A stretch of 64,000 bases of DNA from Sphingomonas sp. QA11. GTDB taxonomy: Bacteria > Pseudomonadota > Alphaproteobacteria > Sphingomonadales > Sphingomonadaceae. The stretch covers positions 5,513,501 through 5,577,500 of the forward strand of contig NZ_CP098774.1 in the NCBI RefSeq assembly GCF_028473665.1. The letters run 5' to 3'. The notes beneath the pieces were generated by a model. It saw nothing but the letters and a program-made list of their open reading frames with translations, was not told where the DNA came from and made no database searches. Made by a program: the position numbers and the translations under genes. This document shows positions 1-8,476 of this stretch, piece by piece; the stretch's first letter is position 1; each line of letters begins with the position of its first letter.

Positions 1-834
1 ACCTTGCCTGCGTCCGCCAATGTCGGCGATCGGATCGACGTCACGGTGTCCTCTATCGGCGATGCGCGCAGCCTTGCCGGCGGGACGTTGCTGATGACGC
101 CGATGCTCGGCCCCGACCAGCACCCCTATGCGCTGGCGCAGGGTGCCCTGGTCGCTGGCGGCTACAGTTTCGAAAGCGATCTCAACCAGCAGCAGCGCAA
201 TTATCCGACCACCGCCATGCTGCAGGGTGGTGCCACGGTCGAGACCGCGGTCAACGCGACGATCCTGCGCAGCGACGGCCAGCTCTCTTTCCTGCTCAGC
301 GACCCGAGTTTCGGCACCGCGCAGCGTATCGCCGAAACGGTCAACAACCGCTTCGGCTTCGGTTCGGCGATCGCGAAAAGCGCTGATGAAGTGAAGATCC
401 GCTACGCCGGGGACCCCGCCCAGCTCACCAATTTCCTCGCTCAGATCGAGGCGCTGTCGGTTCGGCCGGATCGCGCGCCCCGCGTCGTGGTCAACGAGCG
501 TACCGGCACGATCGTGGCCGGCGGGGATGTGATGATCTCGAGCGTCGCGATCTCCCAGGGTGATATCAAGGTAACGATCAAGGCGGAGAACATCGCGTCG
601 CAGCCGAATTTCTATTCCGGCTTCGCCAGCGACGTGCGGAGCCTGATCGTCACCAACACCAAGCTCGATGTCGACGATTCAGTCGGGGATACCGTGGTCA
701 GCTTCCCCAACACGACTGTTTCCGATCTGGTCCAGGGCCTGTCGCGGGCCCGGGTCAATACGCGCCGGATGATCAGCATCCTGCAAGCCATCAAGACCGC
801 GGGCGCGCTGCACGCGGACATCATCGTTCAATAA
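1..834 (+). CDS. flgI: Flagellar P-ring protein FlgI, 5'-truncated by the window
   Basis: The reading frame is open from the first base and gives about 277 residues; family members are about 365-370 residues, so roughly the N-terminal quarter, including the signal peptide, lies outside the window. The part seen matches FlgI: the GGTLLMTPMLGPDQ stretch, the internal region ending in RAPRVVVNERTGTIVAGGDV, and the C-terminal segment ending in ALHADIIVQ. FlgI forms the periplasmic P ring around the flagellar rod. flgB follows after 12 nt, so a FlgJ-like gene is not between them. The TTG near position 4 is only an internal codon. Confidence 0.93.
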   Translation, partial: TLPASANVGDRIDVTVSSIGDARSLAGGTLLMTPMLGPDQHPYALAQGALVAGGYSFESDLNQQQRNYPTTAMLQGGATVETAVNATILRSDGQLSFLLSDPSFGTAQRIAETVNNRFGFGSAIAKSADEVKIRYAGDPAQLTNFLAQIEALSVRPDRAPRVVVNERTGTIVAGGDVMISSVAISQGDIKVTIKAENIASQPNFYSGFASDVRSLIVTNTKLDVDDSVGDTVVSFPNTTVSDLVQGLSRARVNTRRMISILQAIKTAGALHADIIVQ

Positions 835-846
835 GGGGCCTGGAGC

Positions 847-1191
847 GTGGACGCCATTTCCTCCGTCATCATCAACAAGGCGCTCGACGGGCTGTCGATG
901 CGTGCTCTCGCCACGGCGCAGAACATCGCCGGGGCCAGCTCGCGCGGTTTCCGTCCGGTGGAGGTCAATTTCGAGGACAGCCTCAAGGCGGCCGCGGCGA
1001 AGGGGCCGGAGGCAGTGCGCGACCTCGTCCTGACGATGAAGCCGTCGGCGATCACCGGCATCGGCGACGAGGCACGGCTCGATCTGGAACTCGCCACCGC
1101 GTCGGAAACGTCGCTGCGCTACGGCGCGCTGCTCGACATGCTCGGGCGCCAGATGTCGATCGCACGCACCGTCGTGCGCGGGGGGCAGTAA
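847..1191 (+). CDS. flgB: Flagellar proximal rod protein FlgB
   Basis: A 114-residue protein with a GTG start. It has the N-terminal rod/hook family signature (ALATAQNIAGASSRGFRPVEVNFE) in which the usual NxANxxTPGF pattern is somewhat altered. The C-terminal helix (SLRYGALLDMLGRQMSIARTVV) resembles the FlgB end that packs in the rod core. FlgB is exported through the flagellar gate and polymerises as part of the proximal rod. It lies two bases before flgC, the usual pairing. Slightly shorter than typical FlgB (about 130). Confidence 0.88.
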   Translation: MDAISSVIINKALDGLSMRALATAQNIAGASSRGFRPVEVNFEDSLKAAAAKGPEAVRDLVLTMKPSAITGIGDEARLDLELATASETSLRYGALLDMLGRQMSIARTVVRGGQ

Positions 1192-1193
1192 TC

Positions 1194-1622
1194 ATGGACG
1201 CAATGCAGATCAGCCGCACCGGGCTCGACGTCGAATGGCAGCGGCTTCAGGTAATCGCGCAGAACCTCGCCAATGTGAATACCAGCCGCACCGCATCGGG
1301 CCAGCCGTTCCGCGCCATGCGGCTGGTGTCAGCCCCCAAGGAGGGTTTCGCCGCGGTCGTGGCCGGCAAGACTCAGGCGGCGAAGCCGAAGGGCGTGCAG
1401 GTGACGGGTCTCGAGCCGATGCCCGGCGGGTTGCGCCGGGTCTATGAACCGAACGATCCGCAGGCCGACGCGCAAGGCTATGTCAGCTATCCGGCGATCG
1501 ACCATGCCGGCGAGATGACGCTGCTGATCAAGACGTCGCGCGCCTATGAGGCGAACCTCACCGCGATGAACATCGCGCACCAGATGTACAGCCGCGCGCT
1601 CGAACTGGGGCGTCAGTCGTGA
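1194..1622 (+). CDS. flgC: Flagellar proximal rod protein FlgC
   Basis: A 142-residue protein, the normal FlgC length. The N-terminal rod motif (VIAQNLANVNTSRT) and the C-terminal SRAYEANLTAMNIAHQMYSRALELG segment are the coiled-coil D0 arms typical of FlgC. The middle carries a YEPNDPQADAQGYVSYPAID segment, the FlgC hallmark (NPDADxxGYVxxPNV). Together with FlgB and FliE it builds the proximal rod above the MS ring. Its stop overlaps the GTG start of fliE by 4 nt, suggesting translational coupling. Confidence 0.93.
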   Translation: MDAMQISRTGLDVEWQRLQVIAQNLANVNTSRTASGQPFRAMRLVSAPKEGFAAVVAGKTQAAKPKGVQVTGLEPMPGGLRRVYEPNDPQADAQGYVSYPAIDHAGEMTLLIKTSRAYEANLTAMNIAHQMYSRALELGRQS

Positions 1623-1936
1623 CCGGGGTCGAGGGCATCGCGGCGACGACCGCGCTTTCCACCGATCCGATCGCCCTGCGGCTCGGCGCGATGCCGCAGG
1701 TGCAGCAGCCCTCCGGCTCCGGCTTCGGCGACATCCTGACCGCAGGCATGAAGCAGGTCGAAAGCAAGCTCGCCACCGCCGACGATCTGGTCCGCCAGTT
1801 CGCGCTCGACGATTCAGTGCCGGTGCACAAGGTGACCTATGCGCTCGAGGAAGCGCGGCTGTCGGTCGAGCTTGCGATGCAGGTCCGCACCCGGCTGGTC
1901 GAGACGTATCGCGAACTTATGAACATGCAGCTCTGA
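1619..1936 (+). CDS. fliE: Flagellar hook-basal body protein FliE
   Basis: A 105-residue protein with a GTG start inside the flgC stop (GTGA overlap). The C-terminal half, EEARLSVELAMQVRTRLVETYRELMNMQL, matches the conserved FliE C terminus (LALQLxxQVRNKLVEAYQEIMRMQI). FliE joins the MS ring and the rod and is the first rod component exported. It sits directly before fliF, the usual order. Confidence 0.92.
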   Translation: MTGVEGIAATTALSTDPIALRLGAMPQVQQPSGSGFGDILTAGMKQVESKLATADDLVRQFALDDSVPVHKVTYALEEARLSVELAMQVRTRLVETYRELMNMQL

Positions 1937-1940
1937 TTCG

Positions 1941-3182
1941 ATGGCCATCGAGACTGCCACCCCACGGGCCTTCACCAACCAGCGGCGCATCGCCGTGGTG
2001 GCGTTCGTGGCGATCTGCCTTGCGCTGTTCGCCGGCTATTATCTGTTCCTGCGCACCGATTATGTCGTGCTCTACACCGGATTGAAGCAGAGCGACGCAT
2101 CGGTGATCGTGGCCGAGCTCAAGGCGAAGGGCGTGTCGCACCGGCTGCGCGACAATGGCACCACCATCCTGGTGCCCACGACCCAGGCCGACGATGTGCG
2201 CCTGTCAGTCGCCGGGTCGGATATCCCGATGAAGGGGGCGGTCGGGTTCGAGCTGTTCAACAAGTCCGACATGGGGCTGACCGACTTCGCGCAGAAGATC
2301 AATTATCAGCGCGCGCTGCAGGGCGAACTCGCCCGCACGATCATGATGATGGAAGGGGTGGAAAGCGCCCGGGTTCATCTCGCCATCCCCGAACGCTCGC
2401 TGTTCCGGGGCAATCGCAGCACGCCCAAGGCGGCGATCGAAGTGATCGCGAAACCGGGCCAGCAGCTGACGGCGGAGCGCGTTGCTGGAATCCAGCAACT
2501 CGTCGCCTCGGCGGTGCCGGATCTGCCGCTTGGCGAAGTCGTGGTGCTCGACGGGGACGGTCATATCGTCAGCCAGGCGCCGACGTCGCAGGCGATCGCG
2601 TCGCCTGAGGTCGAGGAACAGGTTGCCGCGCAGAATTATTACAGCGCCCGTGCCAAGGCGGCGATGGCGGGCGTGCTGCCGGGGCTGAATGTCGGCGTGC
2701 GTACGCTGGTGCTGGGTGGCGGGGATGCCGGTACGATCGGGACCGCGCCGGGCAGCACGTCAGCACCGGGCGCACGCAATTTCCGGTTGCGCGTCACTGT
2801 GCTGACGCTGTCGCCACTGGAAGCAGGCGATCAGGATCGTGGGCGTGCCGCCGTTGCCGCGGCAATCGGCCTTGACGAAGCCATCGGCGACAGCCTCTCG
2901 TTCGAAGTCGGGCCGATCACGGCGCCGGCGGCGGCGCCCCAGCCGGTCCTCCCGGCGGCGGCGCCGGCAACTGTGGTCGATCCGGTGACGCCGGTCACGG
3001 CGCTCGATTTTGGCGGACTGTTCAGCTGGTGGTCGCTTGCGCTGGCCGCGCTCGTGGCGACGGCCGCGGTGATCCTGGTCGTGCGCAATCGCCAGGGTGC
3101 CTTGTCGGTGGAGGACCGTGACGCCTTTGTCGGGCGCCTGCGCGCGCAGCTTGCCGGCGATCGGGGTGACGATGGCCGCTGA
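1941..3182 (+). CDS. fliF: Flagellar MS-ring protein FliF, short form
   Basis: A 413-residue protein; FliF is usually 530-570 residues. Transmembrane helix 1 spans about residues 18-37 and a second about 362-382. The ring-building motif region 1-2 is clear (YVVLYTGLKQSDASVIVAEL, then GVESARVHLAIPERSLF). The shortening is in the large periplasmic RBM3/beta-collar part between about residue 220 and the second helix, which also has a Pro/Ala-rich linker. The cytoplasmic tail after helix 2 is only about 28 residues; in other FliF proteins this tail binds FliG. The gene overlaps the next by 11 nt. Identity is firm; the reduced size is unusual. Confidence 0.9.
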   Translation: MAIETATPRAFTNQRRIAVVAFVAICLALFAGYYLFLRTDYVVLYTGLKQSDASVIVAELKAKGVSHRLRDNGTTILVPTTQADDVRLSVAGSDIPMKGAVGFELFNKSDMGLTDFAQKINYQRALQGELARTIMMMEGVESARVHLAIPERSLFRGNRSTPKAAIEVIAKPGQQLTAERVAGIQQLVASAVPDLPLGEVVVLDGDGHIVSQAPTSQAIASPEVEEQVAAQNYYSARAKAAMAGVLPGLNVGVRTLVLGGGDAGTIGTAPGSTSAPGARNFRLRVTVLTLSPLEAGDQDRGRAAVAAAIGLDEAIGDSLSFEVGPITAPAAAPQPVLPAAAPATVVDPVTPVTALDFGGLFSWWSLALAALVATAAVILVVRNRQGALSVEDRDAFVGRLRAQLAGDRGDDGR

Positions 3183-3570
3183 CAGCCTGATCGCCCTGGC
3201 CGCTGAGCTCGACGCGATGTCGCATGGCGCGCGGCGTGCGATCCTGCGCGCGTTGACACCGTCCGAACGCGCCGCGCTCGACCGGCGGCTCGCGGCCGAG
3301 ACCGATGCCGCAGTGGCCTATGCGCCGCCCGAGGCCGCCAGTGGATATTCGGTCTGGATCGCCGAGCGGATCGATATCGCCCGCACCACCACCGGCCATG
3401 CCGTCGCGGGGAACATGACGAGCGCCGCGCGTCAGGCGTTGCTCCAGGCAGTCGGGGGCGGATCGAACCGTCCGGCGCAGCGGCCCGCGCTGGTGCCGCC
3501 GGGCACCTCTGGTCGCTCGCTGCTCGATGCGGTCGGCGGGTTGCTTGGCCCGCGCAAGGCGCGGCCATGA
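3172..3570 (+). CDS. Unknown 132-residue protein in the fliG position
   Basis: The start at 3172 (MAADSLIALAAELDA) overlaps the fliF stop and is preferred to an upstream start that would run deep into fliF. In standard operons this slot holds fliG (about 330 residues, three armadillo-like domains). This protein is far too short and I see no FliG charged-ridge or EHPQ-type motifs. An N-terminal helical, Arg-rich segment (GARRAILRALTPSERAALDRR, about residues 18-38) is vaguely FliG_N-like. The tail is Gly/Pro/Ala-rich and ends in a basic stretch. It may be a reduced FliG equivalent or an unrelated accessory subunit; function not assigned. Confidence 0.6.
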   Translation: MAADSLIALAAELDAMSHGARRAILRALTPSERAALDRRLAAETDAAVAYAPPEAASGYSVWIAERIDIARTTTGHAVAGNMTSAARQALLQAVGGGSNRPAQRPALVPPGTSGRSLLDAVGGLLGPRKARP

Positions 3571-4235
3571 TCATCAAGTCCGGCAGCGACGACGGCAGCG
3601 TGAAATCCTTTTCCGGTGCGCCCGCGGTTGCGCCCGCCGTACCCGCGCCTCGCGTCGCGGCACCGGTGAAGTCGGCCACCGAACTGGCGCTGGATGACGC
3701 GCATGAGGAAATCGCCGCGCTGCAGGGAGCGCTGCTCGCGGCGCGCGAAACCGCCGCTGCCGCGGAGCGCGTCGCGCGGGACGAGGGGTATCGCGAGGGT
3801 CTTGATGCCGCGACCAGCGACAGCGAAAGCCTCGCCGCCGATATCCGCGACGCCGCGGATGCCGCCCGTGCCGCATGGGACGAACGCTTGGCCGGGCTAG
3901 ATGCCCTTGCCCTGATGGTCGCGCGAGCCTCGCTCGCGCGGATGTTCGGCGATGACGCCGACATGGCGGATCTGGTGACGCTGGCGATTCAGCATCGCAT
4001 CGCCGCCCTGCGCGCCGAAAGCGTGGTCGCGATGCGTGTCAGCGGGGTGGATTTTGCCGGCGATGCGCTCGATCTGCTGCGGCAACAGGCCGGCGGGACC
4101 GAGATCATCGTCGACAAGCTGTTGCCGAGCGGCGAGTGCCGCATCGACCTGCAACTCGGCCATGTCGCCTGCGGGCCGGTCACGCAGTGGCGGGAACTCG
4201 ACGCCTTTCTCGCCGGTCTGGCGAGCGGGTCGTGA
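3567..4235 (+). CDS. fliH: Flagellar assembly protein FliH
   Basis: A 222-residue protein whose ATG overlaps the preceding stop. Layout fits FliH: a low-complexity Ala/Pro N terminus, a central helical region rich in Ala, Glu and Arg (about residues 45-110), and a C-terminal globular domain with the LLPSGECRIDLQLGHVACGP segment that corresponds to the FliH/SctL C terminus (GxCxIETxxGxVDAS). FliH forms a heterotrimer with the FliI ATPase and docks it at the C ring and FlhA. Placed directly before fliI. Confidence 0.85.
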   Translation: MIIKSGSDDGSVKSFSGAPAVAPAVPAPRVAAPVKSATELALDDAHEEIAALQGALLAARETAAAAERVARDEGYREGLDAATSDSESLAADIRDAADAARAAWDERLAGLDALALMVARASLARMFGDDADMADLVTLAIQHRIAALRAESVVAMRVSGVDFAGDALDLLRQQAGGTEIIVDKLLPSGECRIDLQLGHVACGPVTQWRELDAFLAGLASGS

Positions 4236-5563
4236 AGACGCACGCCTTCCTTCAACGCATCGCCGAGGCGGATTTCGCGCAGCCCTATGGCCATGTGCGC
4301 AAGGTCGCCTCGGGACTGGTCGAAGCGAGCGGCCCCGCCGCGGCGCTGGGCGATCTGTGCGAGATCGAATGCGACGGCGACGGCAGCACCCATTGGACCC
4401 CGGCGGAGATCGCCGCGGTCGATACCGACCGGGTCGTGCTGATCCCGCTCGAATCCGGTGCCGGCATCCGCCTGGATGCGCGGGTCGTCGCCCGGCCGCG
4501 CCACCGCCAGGTGTCGGTCGGCGACGGTTTCGCGGGGCGGGCGGTCGATGCCCTTGGTCGTCCGATCGACGGCGGTGCGGCGATCGTCGCCGATGCCGGC
4601 ATGCCGCTGGCCGGCAGCGTGCCCAGGCCGATGGATCGCGCCGACCCGTCGCGCGTGCTGGACACCGGGCTGCGCGCGATCGACGGGCTGCTCACGCTGG
4701 GGGAGGGGCAGCGCATCGGCATCTTCGCCGCGTCCGGCGTTGGCAAGACCAGCCTGATGGAACAGCTCGCGACGCAGACGGAGGGCGATCGCTGCATCCT
4801 CTGCCTGGTCGGCGAACGCGGGCGTGAGGTCGAGGCGATGTGGCGCCTGCTTTCGGCCCGCAAGGATGCCGCGCGTTTCACCCTGGTCGCGGCGACATCC
4901 GACGAGAGCGCGGCGTTGCGTGTCCGGTCGGTGCAATATGCGCTGTGCCTCGCAGACTATTGGCGCGCGCGCGGCGAGCATGTCGTGCTGATGATCGATT
5001 CAGTCACGCGCATGGCGATGGCGCTGCGCGAGATCGGCCTTGCCGCCGGAGCCCCGCCGACGGTGCGCGCTTATACGCCCAACGTCTTCACTGCCTTGCC
5101 ACGCATCGTCGAACGCTGCGGCGCGATGCGCAGCGGCGGCGCGATCACCGCGATCATGACGGTGTTGAGCGAGACCGACGATGTCGACGATCCGATCGTC
5201 GAGCTGATGAAGTCGTTGCTTGACGGACACATCGTCCTGTCCCGGACCCTTGCCGAGCAGGGCCATTTCCCGGCGATCGATATCGCCCGCAGCATCAGCC
5301 GCCAGTCCGAGCGGCTGGTCTCGAAAGAACAGGCCGGCGCCATGCGCGAGGCGACGGCCATGCTTTCCGCCTATGAGGAAGCCCGGGTGATGATCGAAAG
5401 CGGTGTCTACAAGAACGGCACCAACGCCAATGTCGACCGCGCCATCGCGGCGCGGGCGGATCTCGCCGCTTTCCTGCGGCAGCCGCGGACTGAACGCACT
5501 GCCTATGCCGAGGTGGTGCAGCGCTTGCGGCAGGTGGTCGACCGGGTCCGCGCGCATGGCTAG
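4232..5563 (+). CDS. fliI: Flagellum-specific ATPase FliI
   Basis: A 443-residue protein with a GTG start in a GTGA overlap with fliH. The Walker A motif GVGKT is at about residues 168-172 and the Walker B strand VVLMIDS near residue 252. The F1-beta-like signature region with SRTLAEQGHFPAIDIARSIS near residue 340 is typical of FliI/SctN. The enzyme hydrolyses ATP to help unfold export substrates and release chaperones. Full length and apparently intact. Confidence 0.96.
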   Translation: MKTHAFLQRIAEADFAQPYGHVRKVASGLVEASGPAAALGDLCEIECDGDGSTHWTPAEIAAVDTDRVVLIPLESGAGIRLDARVVARPRHRQVSVGDGFAGRAVDALGRPIDGGAAIVADAGMPLAGSVPRPMDRADPSRVLDTGLRAIDGLLTLGEGQRIGIFAASGVGKTSLMEQLATQTEGDRCILCLVGERGREVEAMWRLLSARKDAARFTLVAATSDESAALRVRSVQYALCLADYWRARGEHVVLMIDSVTRMAMALREIGLAAGAPPTVRAYTPNVFTALPRIVERCGAMRSGGAITAIMTVLSETDDVDDPIVELMKSLLDGHIVLSRTLAEQGHFPAIDIARSISRQSERLVSKEQAGAMREATAMLSAYEEARVMIESGVYKNGTNANVDRAIAARADLAAFLRQPRTERTAYAEVVQRLRQVVDRVRAHG

Positions 5564-6005
5564 GCAAGTCGATCCACGCCAGGTCGCGAAGCTGGTCGCG
5601 GTGCAGCATGTCCGCCGCGCCGCCGCCGATTCAGCTCTCGCCGCGGCGCGCGAGGCCGAGGCGGAGGCGTTGAGCGCGCAGCAATCGGCGCGGGAGGCGG
5701 CGGACAGCGCGCGCGACGACTGGTTCGCGCATCTCGCCGAGCCCGGTTTCGCGCCCGACTATGCGCGGGGACTCGCTGGTCGCCTCACGCAGCGCGAGGG
5801 GCTCGCTGAAGAGGCGGACACCCGTCACCGTCTGTCGGCTGATCTCCATGTCCGGCGGCAGGACGACTGGCGCTCGGCCGAGGCGCGCGTTCAGCTGACC
5901 GAGGCGCAGCACGAGGCAGCGCGGCGCGACGCCGCACGCCGTCGCGAGGAAAAGCGGCTCGACGCGTTGTCGGACCGAGTCACGTATAATTGGATGATAC
6001 GATGA
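5556..6005 (+). CDS. fliJ: Flagellar export protein FliJ
   Basis: A 149-residue, strongly helical protein, rich in Ala, Arg, Glu and Gln with heptad-like spacing over almost its whole length, as expected of the FliJ coiled coil that sits in the FliI hexamer like the gamma subunit of F1. The start at 5556 (MARQVDPRQVAKL) overlaps the fliI stop by 8 nt. Sequence conservation in FliJ is low, so the call rests on size, coiled coil and the fliH-fliI-fliJ order. Confidence 0.78.
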   Translation: MARQVDPRQVAKLVAVQHVRRAAADSALAAAREAEAEALSAQQSAREAADSARDDWFAHLAEPGFAPDYARGLAGRLTQREGLAEEADTRHRLSADLHVRRQDDWRSAEARVQLTEAQHEAARRDAARRREEKRLDALSDRVTYNWMIR

Positions 6006-6829
6006 CCGTCAGCATTGGACCGCGTGCCGCCGGGCAGCAACGCGTCGCACCTCCGACACCTCCGGTACCGGAAGCGCCGCGCTCGAATTCTTCCTTCGAT
6101 GACCTGCTTGGCGGGCTGGGCGCCCGGTTCGTGGCGGATTTTGGCGGTGCCGCATCCGGAGGCGATGAGGATGCTGGCGTCGGGGGCCATGCCGACATGT
6201 TCAACGCCGACGGCTTCTTCCAGGGGGCGACGGCCCTACCGGGGCAAGCGAAGGTCGAGGACCCATCCGCTGATAGCGTCGAGCCGGCCCCCGCGGTGGA
6301 TGGTGCCGAGGCGATCGTCGCTGCCGCCGATCCGGTGGTGCCAGCGGCCGTTCCCGTCATTCAATCCGTGCCATCGCCCGGCCTCGCGGCGGCGTCCCAG
6401 CCCAGGCCCATGCCGGGCACGGCATCAATGATTTCAGGCAAGGCCATCGTCCCCATACCGCCTGAATTCTTGGCCGTGCCAGCCGTAGCGCCTCCGCCCG
6501 AACACATCGTTGCAATGCCGTCGTCCTTTGACACCTCGCCTGCCGCTGCACCGGACATCGGCGCCCCTTCTGGCCGTGGTCTGCTCGCAAGGCTTTTCGC
6601 AACGCGCGGCGCGGCGCTTTCCGCCCGCGTCGCCGTGCGGGAGGTCGAACAGGGCCTGCAGATTTCAATGCAGATCGGCGAGCTGGAACCGGCCGACCGC
6701 TTGAAATTGCGCGACCGCGTCGTTGCGCTGCTGTCGCGGCACGGGCTGGCGGCGAAGGATATCATGATCAACGGTGACAGCCGGGGTACCCGCGCGGGTA
6801 CGCCCGGCACCGGAACGGGAGGACAATGA
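6002..6829 (+). CDS. fliK: FliK-like flagellar hook-length control protein
   Basis: About 275 residues, starting at the ATG that overlaps the fliJ stop. The first 190 residues are Pro/Ala/Val-rich and low in complexity, as in FliK N-terminal ruler regions. The C-terminal part (about 205-260) has an amphipathic fold-like stretch, LQISMQIGELEPADRLKLRD, compatible with the FliK C-terminal domain that talks to FlhB, but shorter than usual. Position between fliJ and flgD supports FliK. The protein is poorly conserved and small, so confidence is moderate. Confidence 0.65.
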   Translation: MTVSIGPRAAGQQRVAPPTPPVPEAPRSNSSFDDLLGGLGARFVADFGGAASGGDEDAGVGGHADMFNADGFFQGATALPGQAKVEDPSADSVEPAPAVDGAEAIVAAADPVVPAAVPVIQSVPSPGLAAASQPRPMPGTASMISGKAIVPIPPEFLAVPAVAPPPEHIVAMPSSFDTSPAAAPDIGAPSGRGLLARLFATRGAALSARVAVREVEQGLQISMQIGELEPADRLKLRDRVVALLSRHGLAAKDIMINGDSRGTRAGTPGTGTGGQ

Positions 6830-6830
6830 C

Positions 6831-7277
6831 ATGCAGGTGAACCCTGTCGGATCGGGATCGAACAATGTCGTGGGTGGCGCAGCGCCATCGGCGCAGCAGG
6901 CGGCGACGTCCGCCTTCGGCCTTAGCTTCGACGCGCTGCTCAAGATCATCCTGACCCAGCTGACCTATCAGGATCCGCTGAAGCCGATGGACAATTTCCA
7001 GTTCGTCTCCCAGCTCGCGCAATTCTCGCAGATCCAGATCGGCCAGACGACCAACGACCGGCTCGAAACGCTGGTCACGGCGCAAGGCAATTCGCAGGCT
7101 GCGGGGTTGCTGGGGCGGCGCGTCGATATCGGCGCCAACGCCTCGCTCGTCACCGGCAAGGTCACCGCGATCAAGTTCGAGAATGGCGATCCCCGCATCA
7201 CGATCCTGACCGCCGATGGCCGGACGATCAGCAACATCTCCATCGGCAGCATCACGCAAATCCGCGAAGGGAGCTAA
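6831..7277 (+). CDS. flgD: Flagellar hook capping protein FlgD
   Basis: A 148-residue protein starting MQVNPVGSG, with a GGGAGG-type ribosome binding site just upstream. The diagnostic FlgD N-terminal motif is present: FLKLLxxQLxxQDPLxPMDNxxFVxQLAQFSxLxQ appears here as ALLKIILTQLTYQDPLKPMD followed by NFQFVSQLAQFSQIQ (about residues 36-70). The usual FLIG/FnIII C-terminal region is much reduced, so this is a short FlgD. It caps the growing hook. Confidence 0.92.
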   Translation: MQVNPVGSGSNNVVGGAAPSAQQAATSAFGLSFDALLKIILTQLTYQDPLKPMDNFQFVSQLAQFSQIQIGQTTNDRLETLVTAQGNSQAAGLLGRRVDIGANASLVTGKVTAIKFENGDPRITILTADGRTISNISIGSITQIREGS

Positions 7278-7280
7278 GCA

Positions 7281-8459
7281 ATGTTCGGGTCGATCTATAT
7301 CGGGCTCAGCGGCCTGAACGCCTATTCCAAGGGGCTTCAGCAGGTCAGCAACAACGTGTCCAACCTGAATTCGCAGGGATTCAAGTCGTCGACCGTCTCG
7401 TTCGAGGACGTGGTCGGGATTCGGGGGAATGGCGGCCTGTCCTATGCGTCGAGCGGGGGCTCGGGCGGCCATGGCGTGACCAATGCCGGCACGCGGATCG
7501 ATCTCAAGCAGGGCGAGTTGCGGCAGACCGAACGCGACCTCGATCTGTCGGTCGATGGCGCCGGATTCCTGATGCTGCTGCGCGGGGAGGAGGTGGCCTA
7601 TACCCGCACGGGCAGTTTCCAGGTCGGCAAGGACGGCTTCATCATGCTGACCGGTACCGAGTACCGGCTTGCGATGCTCGACGCATCGGGACGCCCGGTC
7701 AGCGTGTCGGTCGACACGTCGAGCACCAGCGTGCCCAAGGCGACCACCAAGATCACTTTCTCGGACAATCTTTCTTCCGACCAGACGACCTTCAGCGTGA
7801 ACGACGTCAAGGTCGTCGACAAGAACGGTGTCCAGCGTCTCTGGCAGGTCAAGCTTGATCGCAGCGCCACCACCACCGGCGAGTGGACGGTGACGGTCAG
7901 GGATGGCAGCACCGATCCGGTCGGTACGGCCACGCTGAAATTCATCAACGGCATCGTCGATCCGAGCACCGCGAAGCTGACCATCACCGATACCCGCAAC
8001 AACAGTCAGGCGGTCGTACTTGATTTCACCACGGTGACGTCCTTTTCCGGCGGTACGACGCAGTCTTTGCGCGCGGCGTCGGTCGACGGGTATAAACTCG
8101 GTACGATTACCTCGGTGTCGGTCAACGAGAAGGGTGAGCTCGAGGTCGGCTATTCGAACGAGCAGAAGGTGCAGCTGGGCGCCATCGCGCTCGCGGATTT
8201 CCGCGATCCGCAGGCATTGAAGCAGAAGAGCGGCGGGCTGTTCACCGACGGCGGCAATGCGGGGCGGCAGTTGCTGACCAGCACAGACGATCGCGTCGGC
8301 ACGGTGCTCTCGCGCCGGCTCGAGGCGTCGAATGTCGATCTATCGCGCGAATTCGGCGATCTCATCCTCATCCAGCGCGGTTTCCAGGCCTCGTCGCAGA
8401 TCATCAGCGTCACCAACGATATGATCCAGCAACTGTTCGGCATCCGCGGACAGGGCTGA
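7281..8459 (+). CDS. flgE: Flagellar hook protein FlgE
   Basis: A 392-residue protein beginning MFGSIYIGLSGLNAYSKGL with the rod/hook N-terminal motif (QQVSNNVSNLNSQGFKSS). The end, LILIQRGFQASSQIISVTND, is the conserved D0 C-terminal helix. The central region is Ser/Thr-rich and beta-like as in the exposed hook domains. FlgE polymerises into the hook after FlgD caps the rod. Three nt after flgD and clearly in the same operon. Confidence 0.94.
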   Translation: MFGSIYIGLSGLNAYSKGLQQVSNNVSNLNSQGFKSSTVSFEDVVGIRGNGGLSYASSGGSGGHGVTNAGTRIDLKQGELRQTERDLDLSVDGAGFLMLLRGEEVAYTRTGSFQVGKDGFIMLTGTEYRLAMLDASGRPVSVSVDTSSTSVPKATTKITFSDNLSSDQTTFSVNDVKVVDKNGVQRLWQVKLDRSATTTGEWTVTVRDGSTDPVGTATLKFINGIVDPSTAKLTITDTRNNSQAVVLDFTTVTSFSGGTTQSLRAASVDGYKLGTITSVSVNEKGELEVGYSNEQKVQLGAIALADFRDPQALKQKSGGLFTDGGNAGRQLLTSTDDRVGTVLSRRLEASNVDLSREFGDLILIQRGFQASSQIISVTNDMIQQLFGIRGQG

Positions 8460-8476
8460 CGTTTTAGGAAATTCCT

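Noticed and set aside
3097..3171. Upstream in-frame start for the gene in the fliG slot
   Set aside because: It would run 75 nt further into fliF; the ATG at 3172 gives the short overlap typical of this operon.
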